Source: Pseudomonas paraglycinae (lineage in GTDB: Bacteria > Pseudomonadota > Gammaproteobacteria > Pseudomonadales > Pseudomonadaceae). From it: a stretch of 64,000 nucleotides of DNA. Positions 45,586 to 55,800 of the stretch are shown piece after piece. A program made the translations under genes and the position numbers. Each line of letters opens with the position of its first letter. Positions within the stretch are counted from its first letter, which is position 1. Below the pieces are notes generated by a model, which did no database searches, was not told the origin of the DNA, and worked only from the letters and a program-made list of their open reading frames with translations. The stretch spans positions 124,001 to 188,000 of the forward strand of contig NZ_BQHR01000009.1 of NCBI RefSeq assembly GCF_021601625.1, in the 5' to 3' direction.

Positions 45586-46734
45586 TCAAAGGCGAATAGA
45601 CGCCAACATTCGATGCAACATTTCATCGCAGGCCGTGAGCTGATCGACGCTGACGAACTCGTCCGGCTTGTGGCCCTGATCCATGCTGCCGGGGCCGCAC
45701 ACCACCGTGGGAATCCCCACTGCGTCAAACAAGCCACCTTCGGTCCCAAACGCAACAGTACCGAAATCGTCCGAACCACAGAACGTGGCGATCAATTGCG
45801 CAGCCTTGCTTCGGGCATCGGTGGCCAGCCCCGGATAGGCCGACAGTTCGCTGAAACGGATATCGCTCTGCTCGCTGACGGCCCGCATGCGCGGCAGCAT
45901 TTGCTGTTCGGCATAGGTCTTGAGTTGCTGCGCGACGACCGCCGGATCCTGCGAGGGCAGGGCGCGGATTTCGAAGTCGAAACGACAGTCGGCGGGGACG
46001 ATGTTCAACGCCTTGCCACCGTTGATCACGCCGGTTTGCACCGTGGAGTACGGCGGGTCGAAACGCGGATCGAGGTGCTCGTCCTTGAGTTGCCGGCCGA
46101 TGCGTCCCAGCTCGCCGATCAGCTCGGCGGCGCACTCGATGGCGTTCACTCCGAGCGGCGCGTAGGCCGAGTGACAGGCATGACCCTGGACATCGCAACG
46201 CATTGCCAGTTTGCCCTTGTGCCCGAGCACCGGTTTGAGTTCGGTCGGCTCGCCGATGATGCACAGCAGCGGTTTGACCGGACGCTGCTCCAGCACCTTG
46301 AGCAACGAGCGCACGCCGAGGCAGCCGACTTCTTCGTCATAGGACAAAGCAATGTGCACCGGCAGTCGCAACGGTGCTTCGAGCAACGACGGCACCAGCG
46401 CCAGCACGCAGGCGATGTAGCCCTTCATGTCCGCCGTGCCGCGACCGTAAAGCTTGCCGTCACGCTCGCTGAGTTCGAACGGCGGCAGCGTCCACGGCTG
46501 GCCATCGACGGGCACCACATCGGTGTGCCCCGACAACACGATGCCCGGCTGATCGGCCGGGCCAATCGTGGCGAACAGATTGGCCTTGCTGCGCTCATCG
46601 TTGTAGATCAGCTCGCATGGCACGTCGAAACTTTCGAGGTAGCTGCGCACGAAGTCGATCAATTGCAGGTTGGACTCGCGGCTGGTGGTGTCGAACCCCA
46701 CCAGCGTCTTGAGCAACGCGACGCTGTCGCTCAT
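45586..46734 (-). CDS. argE: M20-family deacetylase, acetylornithine deacetylase type
   Basis: 382 residues. Zinc and catalytic motifs of the M20/ArgE-DapE family: VLSGHTDVVPVDGQPW (first His and Asp), GRGTADMKG (bridging Asp), SYDEEVGCLGV (catalytic Glu pair) and IIGEPTELKPVLGHKG. A late zinc histidine is in MDQGHKPDEF. The whole length matches ArgE. In this operon with RidA, DUF1028, a monooxygenase and an NCS1 carrier, a catabolic N-deacylase or N-decarbamoylase is as likely as a biosynthetic ArgE. It overlaps the DUF1028 stop codon by ATGA. Confidence 0.8.
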   Translation of the reverse strand: MSDSVALLKTLVGFDTTSRESNLQLIDFVRSYLESFDVPCELIYNDERSKANLFATIGPADQPGIVLSGHTDVVPVDGQPWTLPPFELSERDGKLYGRGTADMKGYIACVLALVPSLLEAPLRLPVHIALSYDEEVGCLGVRSLLKVLEQRPVKPLLCIIGEPTELKPVLGHKGKLAMRCDVQGHACHSAYAPLGVNAIECAAELIGELGRIGRQLKDEHLDPRFDPPYSTVQTGVINGGKALNIVPADCRFDFEIRALPSQDPAVVAQQLKTYAEQQMLPRMRAVSEQSDIRFSELSAYPGLATDARSKAAQLIATFCGSDDFGTVAFGTEGGLFDAVGIPTVVCGPGSMDQGHKPDEFVSVDQLTACDEMLHRMLASIRL

Positions 46735-47408
46735 CGGTCGTCTCCGGCAACCCCGTAGCCCGGCGCCTTGGCCGGATCGAGGGCGCGGTCGATGTAGTCC
46801 TGCAACTGCGGGCGATAGGCGTCCCACAGTTTTTGCAGTTGGCCGATCGGGTCTTCATCGGCCCAGTCCACCCGCAGGTTGACGATGGGCCAGGTCAGTT
46901 CACCCACCACGACCACGGCTGCCGAATGCACCGGACCTGCTTCACCACCCAAGGCCTGGGCGGCGTGCAGGGCTTTGATCAGGCGATCGGCCAATTGACC
47001 TTCGCCTTCTTCGAACGCGCTGACCATGGCTTCGATCACCGAGCGCCCGGCGAGCATGTTGCCCGCCGCCACGCATTGCTCTCCCGACACGGCGTTGTGC
47101 ACGCCCAAGGTTTGCGCGCCGCTGAAATGCGCGGTCTGGCCGAGGTGGTTAATGGCCGTGATCTGCCGGTACTGACTGTAGCCGTTGCGGGTCAGCACCT
47201 TGTCCAGCGCCGCCTCGGGCGCCAGACCTTGCTCCATCAGGGCGAGCACTTCCGGGCCGAGCGACGGCAGAGTGATGTTCTGGCTCGACACCGCACCAAC
47301 CCCCGGCAACAGCCACGGGCAGCGGGCGCCGACGGCGATGCTGGAGGAGCTGATGGCGATGCCGAACTGACCGGTTTCGGGGCAGCGGGCGGCGATGGAA
47401 AATGTCAT
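46731..47408 (-). CDS. DUF1028 protein
   Basis: 225 residues. The N-terminal TFSIAARCPETGQFGIAISS and AVGARCPWLLPGVGAVSSQ are the hallmark of DUF1028, which has an Ntn-hydrolase-like fold with Thr2 exposed after Met removal. The C-terminal part (VDWADEDPIGQLQKLWDAYRPQL) is the common extension. From memory, DUF1028 genes are often found with RidA and M20 peptidase genes, as here. The reaction is unknown. Confidence 0.82.
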   Translation of the reverse strand: MTFSIAARCPETGQFGIAISSSSIAVGARCPWLLPGVGAVSSQNITLPSLGPEVLALMEQGLAPEAALDKVLTRNGYSQYRQITAINHLGQTAHFSGAQTLGVHNAVSGEQCVAAGNMLAGRSVIEAMVSAFEEGEGQLADRLIKALHAAQALGGEAGPVHSAAVVVVGELTWPIVNLRVDWADEDPIGQLQKLWDAYRPQLQDYIDRALDPAKAPGYGVAGDDR

Positions 47409-47435
47409 GTGTGGCCTCCTTTCGCTAAGGTCGAA

Positions 47436-47852
47436 TTACTCGGGAATCACCGCAACCACATCAATTTCCATCAGCCACTGCGGCTGACCCAAAGCCGACA
47501 CCACCAGCCCGGTGGAGATCGGGAACACGCCCTTCAGCCATTTGCCGACTTCCTGATACACCGGCTCGCGGTAGCGCGGGTCGATCAGGTAAGTGGTGGT
47601 CTTGACGATATGGCTCAGGTCGCTGCCGGCCTCTTCGAGCAGTTGCTTGACGTTGCGCATGGCCTGTTCGGTCTGCGCGCGCGGGTCGCCGAGACCGACC
47701 AGTTCGCCATCGAAATTGGTCCCGACCTGACCACGGACATACACGGTGTTGCCGGCGCGCACGGCCTGGCACAGGTCGTTGTCCAGGGTCTGGTTCGGGT
47801 AAGTGTCCTTGGTGTTGAACATGCGGATGCGGGTGTGGGTTGGCTGACTCAT
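47436..47852 (-). CDS. RidA-family protein lacking the usual arginine
   Basis: 138 residues, YjgF/YER057c/UK114 fold: AVRAGNTVYVRGQVGTNFDGE, QTEQAMRNVKQLLEEAGSDLSHI, LIDPRYREPVYQEVGKWLKG and LMEIDVVAVIPE. In RidA proper an arginine stands in the FPARxxV segment and carries out 2-aminoacrylate/imine hydrolysis. The matching segment here is FPISTGLVV, so that Arg is a Ser. The protein therefore belongs to one of the Rid groups without imine-deaminase activity, probably with a pathway-specific role. The ribosome-binding site GGAG is 7 nt upstream. Confidence 0.85.
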   Translation of the reverse strand: MSQPTHTRIRMFNTKDTYPNQTLDNDLCQAVRAGNTVYVRGQVGTNFDGELVGLGDPRAQTEQAMRNVKQLLEEAGSDLSHIVKTTTYLIDPRYREPVYQEVGKWLKGVFPISTGLVVSALGQPQWLMEIDVVAVIPE

Positions 47853-47910
47853 GTGCGGCTCCTGACGAATTCGGACCCGGCGCGACGGGCGCCGGGATTG
47901 AAGAGGGAAA

Positions 47911-49218
47911 TCAAGCGTCGACGGTGTCGACAGCGTTGTTGTGCAGCGCGGCTTCGCGTTGTTCGGCATCGCGATAGGCCAGGTATTTGCGCTGGGTGGC
48001 GATGTGATCGGCCACGTGCTTGGCGTCGTGCCACACGCCCCAGATGAACGACGAACCGCGTCGCGACTGCCACGGCAGACCGAGGAAATACACGCCCGAT
48101 TCGCTGGACACACCGCGCTGGTGTTGCGGCTTGCCGTTGTCGTCGAACGCGGCGACTTTCAGCCACGAATAGTCCACGGCAAACCCGGTGGCCCAGATGA
48201 TCGAGGTGATACCGGCGGCGGCCAGATCGAGATCGGCCAGCGGGTTTTTCACGCATTCAGGATCCGGATAAGTCTCGCGGGCTTCCGGTTCCAGCGGCAG
48301 GTCGAGGCCGTTGCGTTCGATGTAGGCGTCGGCGGCATCCAGCAGCGCGAGGTAGTTCTCGTCGCCACGCTTGAGGTTGTCGCGCAGGTCCTGTTTGAAG
48401 GTCACCACGCCGTCGCTGAACGATTCGGTGACGCCGACCAGGGTCATGCCGCGATGGGCCAGACCACGGAAGTCGATGGTGCGGCCACCGTGGGCACCGC
48501 TGACGGCGATGGTCACGTGCTCGCGGCCGGGTTTCATCGCGGCTTGATCCCACTCGCCGAGCACGCCCAGCCACCAGCAGAAATCACGGTTGCGGTAAGC
48601 GCGGGGAGGGCGGTCGTGGGCGCCGACCGAGAGGTAAACCTGCTTGCCCGAGCGCTGCAATTCATCGGCGATCTGCACGCCCGACGAACCGGCACCGACC
48701 ACCAGCACTGCGCCGGCCGGCAACTGCTGCGGGTTGCGATAATCAGCCGAGTGAATCTGCAGCAGACGCTCATCTTTCGGTGCAATGGCCGGGATCACCG
48801 GACGCTGGAACGGGCCGGTGGCGGCGACGACGCGGGCCGCTTCGATCACGCCCTCGGAGGTCTCGATGGTGAAGCCCGGGCGACCGACATTACGCACTAC
48901 GCTTTTCACATCGACGCCGGTGCGGATCGGCGCGTTGAATTTCTTTGCATACGCTTCGAAGTAATCGGCGACACGTTCCTTGTGGGCAAAACCGTCCGGA
49001 TCGACATCATCGAATTCCATCCCCGGAAACCGGTCGTGCCACGCCGGACCGTTGGCCACCAGCGAGTCCCAGCGCCCGGTGCGCCAGCGTTCGGCAATGC
49101 GGCTGCGCTCCAGCACCAGGTGCGGCACACCGAGTTTGCTCAGGTGTTCACTCATGGCCACACCCGCTTGACCGGCGCCGACAACAAGCGTGTCTGTTTT
49201 TATTATTTCAGTGGTCAT
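47911..49218 (-). CDS. Flavin-containing monooxygenase
   Basis: 435 residues. FAD loop TDTLVVGAGQAGVAMSEHL at the N-terminus, RTGRWDSLVANGPAW, NADPH loop AVLVVGAGSSGVQIADEL near residue 175, and the late ATGFAVDYSWL motif. These features fit FMO/YUCCA-like enzymes that oxygenate nitrogen, sulfur or carbonyl carbon. It is the first gene of the minus-strand cluster leading to RidA, DUF1028, the deacetylase and the NCS1 permease, so its substrate is probably an imported nitrogen compound (inference). Confidence 0.85.
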   Translation of the reverse strand: MTTEIIKTDTLVVGAGQAGVAMSEHLSKLGVPHLVLERSRIAERWRTGRWDSLVANGPAWHDRFPGMEFDDVDPDGFAHKERVADYFEAYAKKFNAPIRTGVDVKSVVRNVGRPGFTIETSEGVIEAARVVAATGPFQRPVIPAIAPKDERLLQIHSADYRNPQQLPAGAVLVVGAGSSGVQIADELQRSGKQVYLSVGAHDRPPRAYRNRDFCWWLGVLGEWDQAAMKPGREHVTIAVSGAHGGRTIDFRGLAHRGMTLVGVTESFSDGVVTFKQDLRDNLKRGDENYLALLDAADAYIERNGLDLPLEPEARETYPDPECVKNPLADLDLAAAGITSIIWATGFAVDYSWLKVAAFDDNGKPQHQRGVSSESGVYFLGLPWQSRRGSSFIWGVWHDAKHVADHIATQRKYLAYRDAEQREAALHNNAVDTVDA

Positions 49219-49416
49219 CTCTGATCCCTTCTCACGAGGCCGTTGGATTCAGGTCGCTGTCGACCTGTTCTCTGTGCTTGGGATCAGACTAGGGAGGGGG
49301 TGGTTATCGGTAAAATATTATTAAGCTGGCATGTGAAGATAAAAACGTGATGCAGAGGCCTGAAAGCTCCGTAAATACGGGGCTTCACCTTGGCACCGGA
49401 ATCCGAGACAACAAAA

Positions 49417-49452
49417 AAAAGGACCGCCGACAGGATAGTCGACGGCCCTTTT
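49417..49452 (-). terminator. Intrinsic terminator of the alpha/beta-hydrolase gene
   Basis: AAAAGGACCGCCGAC and GTCGACGGCCCTTTT form a 15-bp stem with two mismatches and a 6-nt loop. On the minus strand it is followed by a T run. The rest of the 259-bp gap (49219-49477) shows no gene and includes the upstream region of the monooxygenase operon. Confidence 0.85.
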
Positions 49453-49477
49453 CAAGGCGTGTTCAGATCACAAGGAC

Positions 49478-50296
49478 TCAGCGATCGAGAAACGCCAGCA
49501 GGTCTTCATTCAATTGCTGCGCATGAGTCACCGCAAAGCCGTGCGGCGCACCTGCGTAGACTTTCAGTTCAGCGCCCTTGATTTGCGCGGCCGCTTGTTT
49601 GCCGGTGGTTTCGAACGGAACAATCTGATCGCCATCGCCGTGAATCACCAACGTCGGCACATCGATTTTCGCCATGTCCGGGCGGAAGTCGGTTTCCGAG
49701 AATGCAGTGACGCAATCCACGGTGCCTTTGAGCGAGGCCAGCAGGGCGATGTTCAGGGTTTGGGTCAGCACGCCATCGGAGACTGTCTGACCCTGATTGG
49801 TGCCGTAGAACGGGGCATTGAAGTCCGCGATGAACTGCGCACGATCCTTCAGCAGGCCAGCCTTGATTCCGTCGAACACCGACTTGTCGACGCCTTCGGC
49901 AAAGTCCGGTTTCTTGCCGAACAGCGGTGTCACCGCGCCCAGCAACACCAGTCCGGCAACGCGCTCGCTGCCGTGGCGTGCGATGTAGCGGCTGACATCG
50001 CCGCCGCCCATGGAGAAGCCGACCAGGGTCACGTCACGCAGATCCAGGTGCTCGATCAGTTGCGCGATGTCATCGGCGAAGGTGTCGTAGTCGTAGCCGG
50101 TCCACGGCTGCTCGGAACGGCCGAAGCCACGACGGTCAAAGGCGATGGTGCGATAGCCGCGGCTGCTCAGGTATTCCATCTGGTATTCCCACATGTCAGC
50201 ATCCAGCGGCCAGCCGTGACTGAACAGCACGGGCTTGCCGCTGCCCCAGTCCTTGAAATAGATCTCGGTGCCGTCTTGGGTCGTGAACGTGCTCAT
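49478..50296 (-). CDS. Alpha/beta hydrolase, non-heme haloperoxidase type
   Basis: 272 residues. Ser-Asp-His triad: S95 in LVGFSMGGGDVSRY, Asp in VIHGDGDQIVP, His in YAGAPHGFAVTH. The oxyanion segment LFSHGWPLDADMW and FDRRGFGRSEQPW are those of cofactor-free chloroperoxidases/esterases of the perhydrolase group. The in vivo substrate is unknown. AAGGAG lies 6 nt before the ATG at 50296. It is divergent from an HxlR regulator gene. Confidence 0.88.
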   Translation of the reverse strand: MSTFTTQDGTEIYFKDWGSGKPVLFSHGWPLDADMWEYQMEYLSSRGYRTIAFDRRGFGRSEQPWTGYDYDTFADDIAQLIEHLDLRDVTLVGFSMGGGDVSRYIARHGSERVAGLVLLGAVTPLFGKKPDFAEGVDKSVFDGIKAGLLKDRAQFIADFNAPFYGTNQGQTVSDGVLTQTLNIALLASLKGTVDCVTAFSETDFRPDMAKIDVPTLVIHGDGDQIVPFETTGKQAAAQIKGAELKVYAGAPHGFAVTHAQQLNEDLLAFLDR

Positions 50297-50477
50297 GAAA
50301 ACTCCTTGGGTGTGGGCCTGCGAGGATGCCGTGATGGCAGCGTTCACTATCGCGACAAAGGGCATTGGCCACTTGTACGCAGGTGCTAAGTTTCGAGCCG
50401 CACGCGTTAACGATTTGACGGCATGAGTTGTAAGATGCAACCGCATCGAACCTGCCGTTTTGCCGGAGACACCCGAA

Positions 50478-50927
50478 ATGAAGCGCAAAAGCCTTGCGGG
50501 CAATGCCTGCCCGATCGCCCGGACACTCGATCTGATCGGTGACTGGTGGTCGTTGCTGATCATCCGCGATGCGCTGGAAGGCATCAGTCGTTTCAGCGAT
50601 TTCGAGAAGAGCCTGGAAATCGCCAAGAACATGTTGAGCACCCGGCTCAAAGGGCTGGTCGAGCGCGACATCCTGCGCTTGGTGCCAGCGTCCGATGGCA
50701 GCGCTTACAAGGAATACGTGCTGACCGAAAAGGGTCGGGCGTTGCAAACTGTGATCGTTGCGTTGTCGCAGTGGGGTGGGGAGTTCATGTTCGAGCCTGG
50801 CGAGCCGGGGTCGGTGATGGTGGATGCGCAGAAGCGTCAGCCGATCAGGAAGCTTCAGTTGCTGTCGGCCGATGGTCGGGTGCTGGCGCCGGAAGATGTG
50901 GCGACGAAACTGGCGGTTGAGCATTGA
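50478..50927 (+). CDS. HxlR-family transcriptional regulator
   Basis: 149 residues. NACPIARTLDLIGDWWSLLII begins the winged helix; SRFSDFEKSLEIAKNMLSTRLKGLVERDIL is the recognition part and YKEYVLTEKGRAL the wing. The conserved N-terminal cysteine (ACPIAR) may sense electrophiles. GGAG is 9 nt before the ATG at 50478. It probably controls the divergent alpha/beta hydrolase gene. Confidence 0.86.
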   Translation: MKRKSLAGNACPIARTLDLIGDWWSLLIIRDALEGISRFSDFEKSLEIAKNMLSTRLKGLVERDILRLVPASDGSAYKEYVLTEKGRALQTVIVALSQWGGEFMFEPGEPGSVMVDAQKRQPIRKLQLLSADGRVLAPEDVATKLAVEH

Positions 50928-51010
50928 GATGATGTGATTCACCGATTCCGGAAGACTTTTACTGATGCCGCTGGTCGGCAATACATATTTAGTAATGACA
51001 AAAATTGACG

Positions 51011-51055
51011 TCAGAATAGTGGCTCATTACTATCGCGCCACTATTCTGATATCAG
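51011..51055. promoter_or_regulatory. 12-bp inverted repeat in the cdiB leader
   Basis: TCAGAATAGTGG (51011-51022) and CCACTATTCTGA (51038-51049) are exact inverse copies 15 nt apart, followed at once by the palindrome CTGATATCAG (51046-51055). The pair lies 29 nt before the cdiB start. It could be an operator or a stable 5' leader hairpin. Confidence 0.55.
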
Positions 51056-51077
51056 TTTCCGTCTCGAGGGATCGAAC

Positions 51078-52784
51078 ATGTCCTCACCCGCCCTCGTGGC
51101 GAGGTTGTGCCTGGCTTTGCTATGCCTTTCTCCACTCCAAACCGCACTTGCAGCACCCACCCCCGGTGAAACCGACCTGATCCGCGAACGCCAGAATCGT
51201 CTGCTCGAAGAGCAGCAGCGGCGGCTCGAAGAGCTCAAGGATCTGCCCGGTAAAGAGGCCAAGCCGGCGCAGCCGGAAGCCCCCGCCGACACACGTTGCT
51301 TTCAGATCAACGACATCGAGCTCAAAGGCGCCGACAGCCTGTCGGAGAACGACAAGAGCCGTTTGCTCAAGCCCTACATCGGCCAGTGTCTCGGTGTGCC
51401 TCAGCTGAATGAAGTGCTGAAGGTCATCACCGATCACTACATCGAGAAGGGTTGGGTGACCAGCCGTGCTTATCTGCCACAGCAGGATCTGTCCGGCGGG
51501 CACCTGAAAGTGCTGGTGGTCGAAGGCAAACTCGAGGGCTTGAAAGGCGCCGACAACAGCAAGCTCTCTGAGCGTGAGTTGTCGATGGCGTTTCCCGGCA
51601 AGGCCGGTGAGCTGGTGAACCTGCGCGAGATCGAGCAAATGGTCGATCAGCTCAATCGCCTCCCTTCCAACCAGGCCAAGATGGAGCTGTCGCCAGGCAA
51701 GAACGTCGGCGGCAGTGAGGTGCTGGTCACCAACACCCCGCAGAAACCATGGCGCGCCGGACTGTCGCGCAGCAACGATGGCCAGCGCAGCACGGGTGAG
51801 CAGCAATGGGGCACGACATTCGACTGGGACAGCCCGCTGGGTCTGGCTGATCAGTTGAGTCTGCGCGGCGGTCACGATGCGATGACCGATCACCAGCACA
51901 CCTCCAACAACGCCATGCTCAACTACAACCTGCCGTGGGGCTGGTGGAACTTCAGCTACACCTACAGCCAGAGTGAGTACCGCTCGCAAATCGCGGCCAA
52001 CGGCTACAACTTCAAGCAGACCGGCGACAGCGAAAACCATCAGCTGCGCGCCGAGCGGGTGATCCACCGCGACTCGGTCAGCAAGACCTCCCTCAACGCC
52101 GGCCTGTCGTATCTGCGCACCAACAACTTCATTGAAGACAGCAAGCTCAAGCTGAGCAGCAACCGCATCAGCGAAGCGCAGTTCGGCTTCAACCACGGGC
52201 GGCGTATCGGCAGCGCCTTCGTCAACTTCGACGCCGGCATGCAGGAAGGCATCGGTGCATTCGACGCTCAGGGCAGTCACGACCCGGGCCCCGGCGAGCC
52301 GGATGCGCGTTACCGCAAATACACCGCAACCCTGAGCTATCTGCAGCCATTCAAAGTGTGGGGCGAGTCCTTCACCTTCAGCAGCCTGATGACCGGCCAG
52401 CGCAGTGAAGACGTGTTGTTCAGCCCGCAACGTACCAGCCTCGGCGGGTCGTCTTCGATCCGTGGCTACAAGGATCAATCGCTGTCTGGTGACAGCGGTG
52501 GCTACTGGCGCAATGACCTGCGCTGGTCGCGCCCGATCAACGCCGAATGGCTGCGCCCGGTGTTCGCGGAATACGGCACCAGCCTCGGTTACGATCAGGG
52601 CGTGATCCGTGGTGACCGCTACAACGGTGACCAGCATGGGCGCATGTCGAGCAACTCGCTGGAACTGTTTGCCCGGGGCGAACACGTTGCGGCCAGCGTG
52701 ACCTTTGCCCACTCCCTGGAACGCCCTGACGTGCTGACCGAGCGCGAAGCGCCGATCTATTTCCGCGTGGATTTCTTCCTCTAG
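51078..52784 (+). CDS. cdiB: CdiB/TpsB outer-membrane transporter (ShlB/FhaC/HecB family)
   Basis: 568 residues. Signal peptide ending near TALA-AP, then a Gln/Arg/Glu-rich helix (RERQNRLLEEQQRRLEELKD) that plugs the barrel. Two POTRA domains follow (about 75-230: CFQINDIELKGAD, HLKVLVVEGKLEG). A 16-strand barrel starts at about 235, with the loop motif SLGGSSSIRGYKDQ (RGY is the conserved L6 motif) and a C-terminal Phe-Leu (RVDFFL). It exports the CdiA protein encoded 25 nt downstream, in the same transcript. Confidence 0.93.
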   Translation: MSSPALVARLCLALLCLSPLQTALAAPTPGETDLIRERQNRLLEEQQRRLEELKDLPGKEAKPAQPEAPADTRCFQINDIELKGADSLSENDKSRLLKPYIGQCLGVPQLNEVLKVITDHYIEKGWVTSRAYLPQQDLSGGHLKVLVVEGKLEGLKGADNSKLSERELSMAFPGKAGELVNLREIEQMVDQLNRLPSNQAKMELSPGKNVGGSEVLVTNTPQKPWRAGLSRSNDGQRSTGEQQWGTTFDWDSPLGLADQLSLRGGHDAMTDHQHTSNNAMLNYNLPWGWWNFSYTYSQSEYRSQIAANGYNFKQTGDSENHQLRAERVIHRDSVSKTSLNAGLSYLRTNNFIEDSKLKLSSNRISEAQFGFNHGRRIGSAFVNFDAGMQEGIGAFDAQGSHDPGPGEPDARYRKYTATLSYLQPFKVWGESFTFSSLMTGQRSEDVLFSPQRTSLGGSSSIRGYKDQSLSGDSGGYWRNDLRWSRPINAEWLRPVFAEYGTSLGYDQGVIRGDRYNGDQHGRMSSNSLELFARGEHVAASVTFAHSLERPDVLTEREAPIYFRVDFFL

Positions 52785-52809
52785 TTTTTGCCCTTTCCGA
52801 GATTCTGAT

Positions 52810-55800
52810 ATGGACTTCCGCCAACTGGCCTTTCTGGCCAGTCAGCCTTCTGCTGCCGTAAAAAACCGTGAACACTTCTGGGGCATGCCCAAACGCGGAC
52901 TGGCGTTCCTGCTGGCCAACGTCATGTTCTGGCAGCCGATGTGGGCGCAGGCAGACGGAATCGTGGTCAGTGCGCCCGGCACCACGCTCGACCGGGCAGG
53001 CAATGGCGTGCCGATCATCAACATCGCCACGCCCAACGGTGCGGGTCTTTCGCATAACCAGTTCCACGATTACAACGTGGATGCTCAAGGCGTCATCCTC
53101 AACAACGCTACGAGCCGCACGCAGCTGACGCAGATCGGCGGAATCATTCTCGGCAACCCGAACCTGCGCGGTGCGGCGGCGCAAACCATCCTTAACGAAG
53201 TCAACGGTGGCAGTCCGAGTCAACTGCGCGGTTACACCGAAGTGGCGGGGCAGTCGGCGCGGGTGATCGTGGCCAACCCGTATGGCATCAGTTGCAACGG
53301 CTGCGGCTTCATCAATACGCCGCGTGTGACATTGACCACCGGCAAACCTGTGCTCGATGGCGCGGGTCGACTGGACCGTTTTCAAGTCGATCAGGGCAGC
53401 GTCTCCATCGATGGCAAAGGTCTGGATGCCAGCGCTGTCGACAGCTTTGAAATCCTCACCCGCAGTGCGCAGATCAACGCGCAGATCCACGCCAAACGCC
53501 TGAACATCACCACCGGTCGCAACGATGTAAACGCCGAAACGCTCAACGCCACCGCGCGTGCCGATGACGGCAGCGCCAGACCGCAACTGGCGATCGACTC
53601 TTCGGCGCTGGGCGGGATGTACGCCGGGGCGATCAAACTGGTGGGCACCGAGGCCGGTGTCGGCGTGAAACTGGCAGGCGAACTGGCGGCCAGCGCCGGG
53701 GATATCCAGATCGACGCCAATGGCCAACTGACGTTGGCGAAGGCCACGGCCAGCAATGCGGTCGACATCAAGGCCAACATTCTTGAGGCGCAGCAGGCCG
53801 TTTACGCGGGCACGCAATTGACCGTGCAAACCGCTAAGGATCTGGTCAACCAGCAAAGCCTTGCCGCCAGGGACAGCGTTCGCCTGACCAACGTCGGCAC
53901 ATTGACCAACGCCGGCGTGATTGAAGCCGGAGTGAATGCGGATAACAGCCGTAACAGCAATGGCGATGTGTCCATCAACAGCGGCTCGGTGAGCAACCGT
54001 GGCAGCGTATTGGCCAGTCGCTCGCTGAGCGCAAGTGCCGCAGGTGTGCTCGATAACCAGAACGGTATCGTCCAGGCCAAAGACGTCGCGCTAAGCGCCA
54101 CTCGGTTGCTCAACCAAGGGGCTGACGCCCGGATTTACGGCGAGACCAGCCTGGCCTTCAACGTCCCGGCAATCGTCAACCTCAGTGGTCTGATCCGCTT
54201 CGCCGACGGCCAGGCGGCAACGCTCTCCGTCGACAGTCTGGACAACCGCAAAGGTCGTATCGAAATCGCCGGCGGCAGTCTGAAACTCAATGCGCGGGCG
54301 CTGCAAAACGATGACGGCAAAATCATCGCCGGACGTCTGGATATCGATACCCGGCTACTCGACAACGCTGGCGGCCTGATTGCTGCCAGCCAGGGCGAAA
54401 CCAAGGTCGTCGCCCACGAACGTCTGAACAATGGCAAAGGCAAGATCCAGGCAAAGACCGACCTCGTTGTGTCGGGCGCCGAGTTGCTCAATCAGGGCGG
54501 CACATTGGCCGCCGATTCGATTCGGATCACCGGCACCCGACTGGATAACAGCAGCAAGGGTGTCATCAGTGCCGAAAACGGCAATCTTGATCTGGCACTG
54601 GATCAGGACCTCGATAACCACGCTGGCAAGCTTCAAGCCTCGGATCGATTGAGCGTCGCTGCCCAGAGCATAGACAACCGTAATGCCAGCCTGACCGGCA
54701 AATCCCTTGAGGTCACCAGTCGCGGCAAGCTCGACAACTCCCAAGGCACGATTTCATCCGATGACAGCGTGCTGGCCAGCGAAGACCTGGACAACACTCA
54801 GGGCCTGATTCAGGGCAACACGTCCCTGAACCTGACTGCACGCGATCTGGACAACACCAACGGCCAACTGCTCGGCGGTGTTGTCGATGCGACGCTGGAC
54901 AATCTCACCGGCAATGACAAAGGCGCGATCAGCGCCGAGACCGGCAAGCTCACGCTGGTCGTCAACCAGCACCTGAACAATGCCTTGGGTCGACTGCAAG
55001 CCAGCCAGGGTGACGTGGATGTTCACGCCGGCAGTATCGACAACCGCAAGGGTGTGGTGGCTGCGCAACAGTTGCTGTTGGTCGCTCGCAATGGCCACAT
55101 CGACAACCGGGGCGGGCGGGTGATCGGCGATCGCCTCGACCTGCAAGCCGCCAGCCTCGATAACGGCGAGGGCGGTCTGTTGGCGGCGGGTGTTGACGGC
55201 GCTCGGCTGATTCTCAAGCAAAACGTTACCGGTCAGTCGCAACTGCTCAATCAAAAAGGCCGGATCCAGAGCGATGCCGACCTGTACATCGAAAGCGATA
55301 CGGTCGACAACAGTGCCGGTGTGTTGCTGGGCAAAACCATCGAAGTCAACGCCACGCAGCTGAACAACAGCGACAAGGGCGGCATCGTCGGCACGGGCGG
55401 CGACATTGCGCTGAAAATTGCCGGTGTCTTCAAAAACGTCACGGGCGTGGTCGACGCCGCTGAGCAACACCTGCTGCTCGAACAACTGGTCGAACTCGAC
55501 AATCGCGGCGGCACATTGCGCGGGCAGCGCCTGGACATCACCAGTACGTCCATCGACAACCGTGATGCGGGCCAGATTGTTGCCGGTAGTGATGGTCTGA
55601 AAATCGTCGGCAGTACCGTACTGAATCAGCAGGGTGCGATCCTCGCCAATGGCAGCCACGCAGAACTCGCGCTGGGCACCGGCAACCTGCAAAACCAGGG
55701 TGGCACGCTACAGGCTGACACGCTCGACATCACCAATGCCGACCTCGACAACAGCGCAGTCAACGGCAAGGCCGGCTTGATCTCCAGCCTGCTGGGCGAT

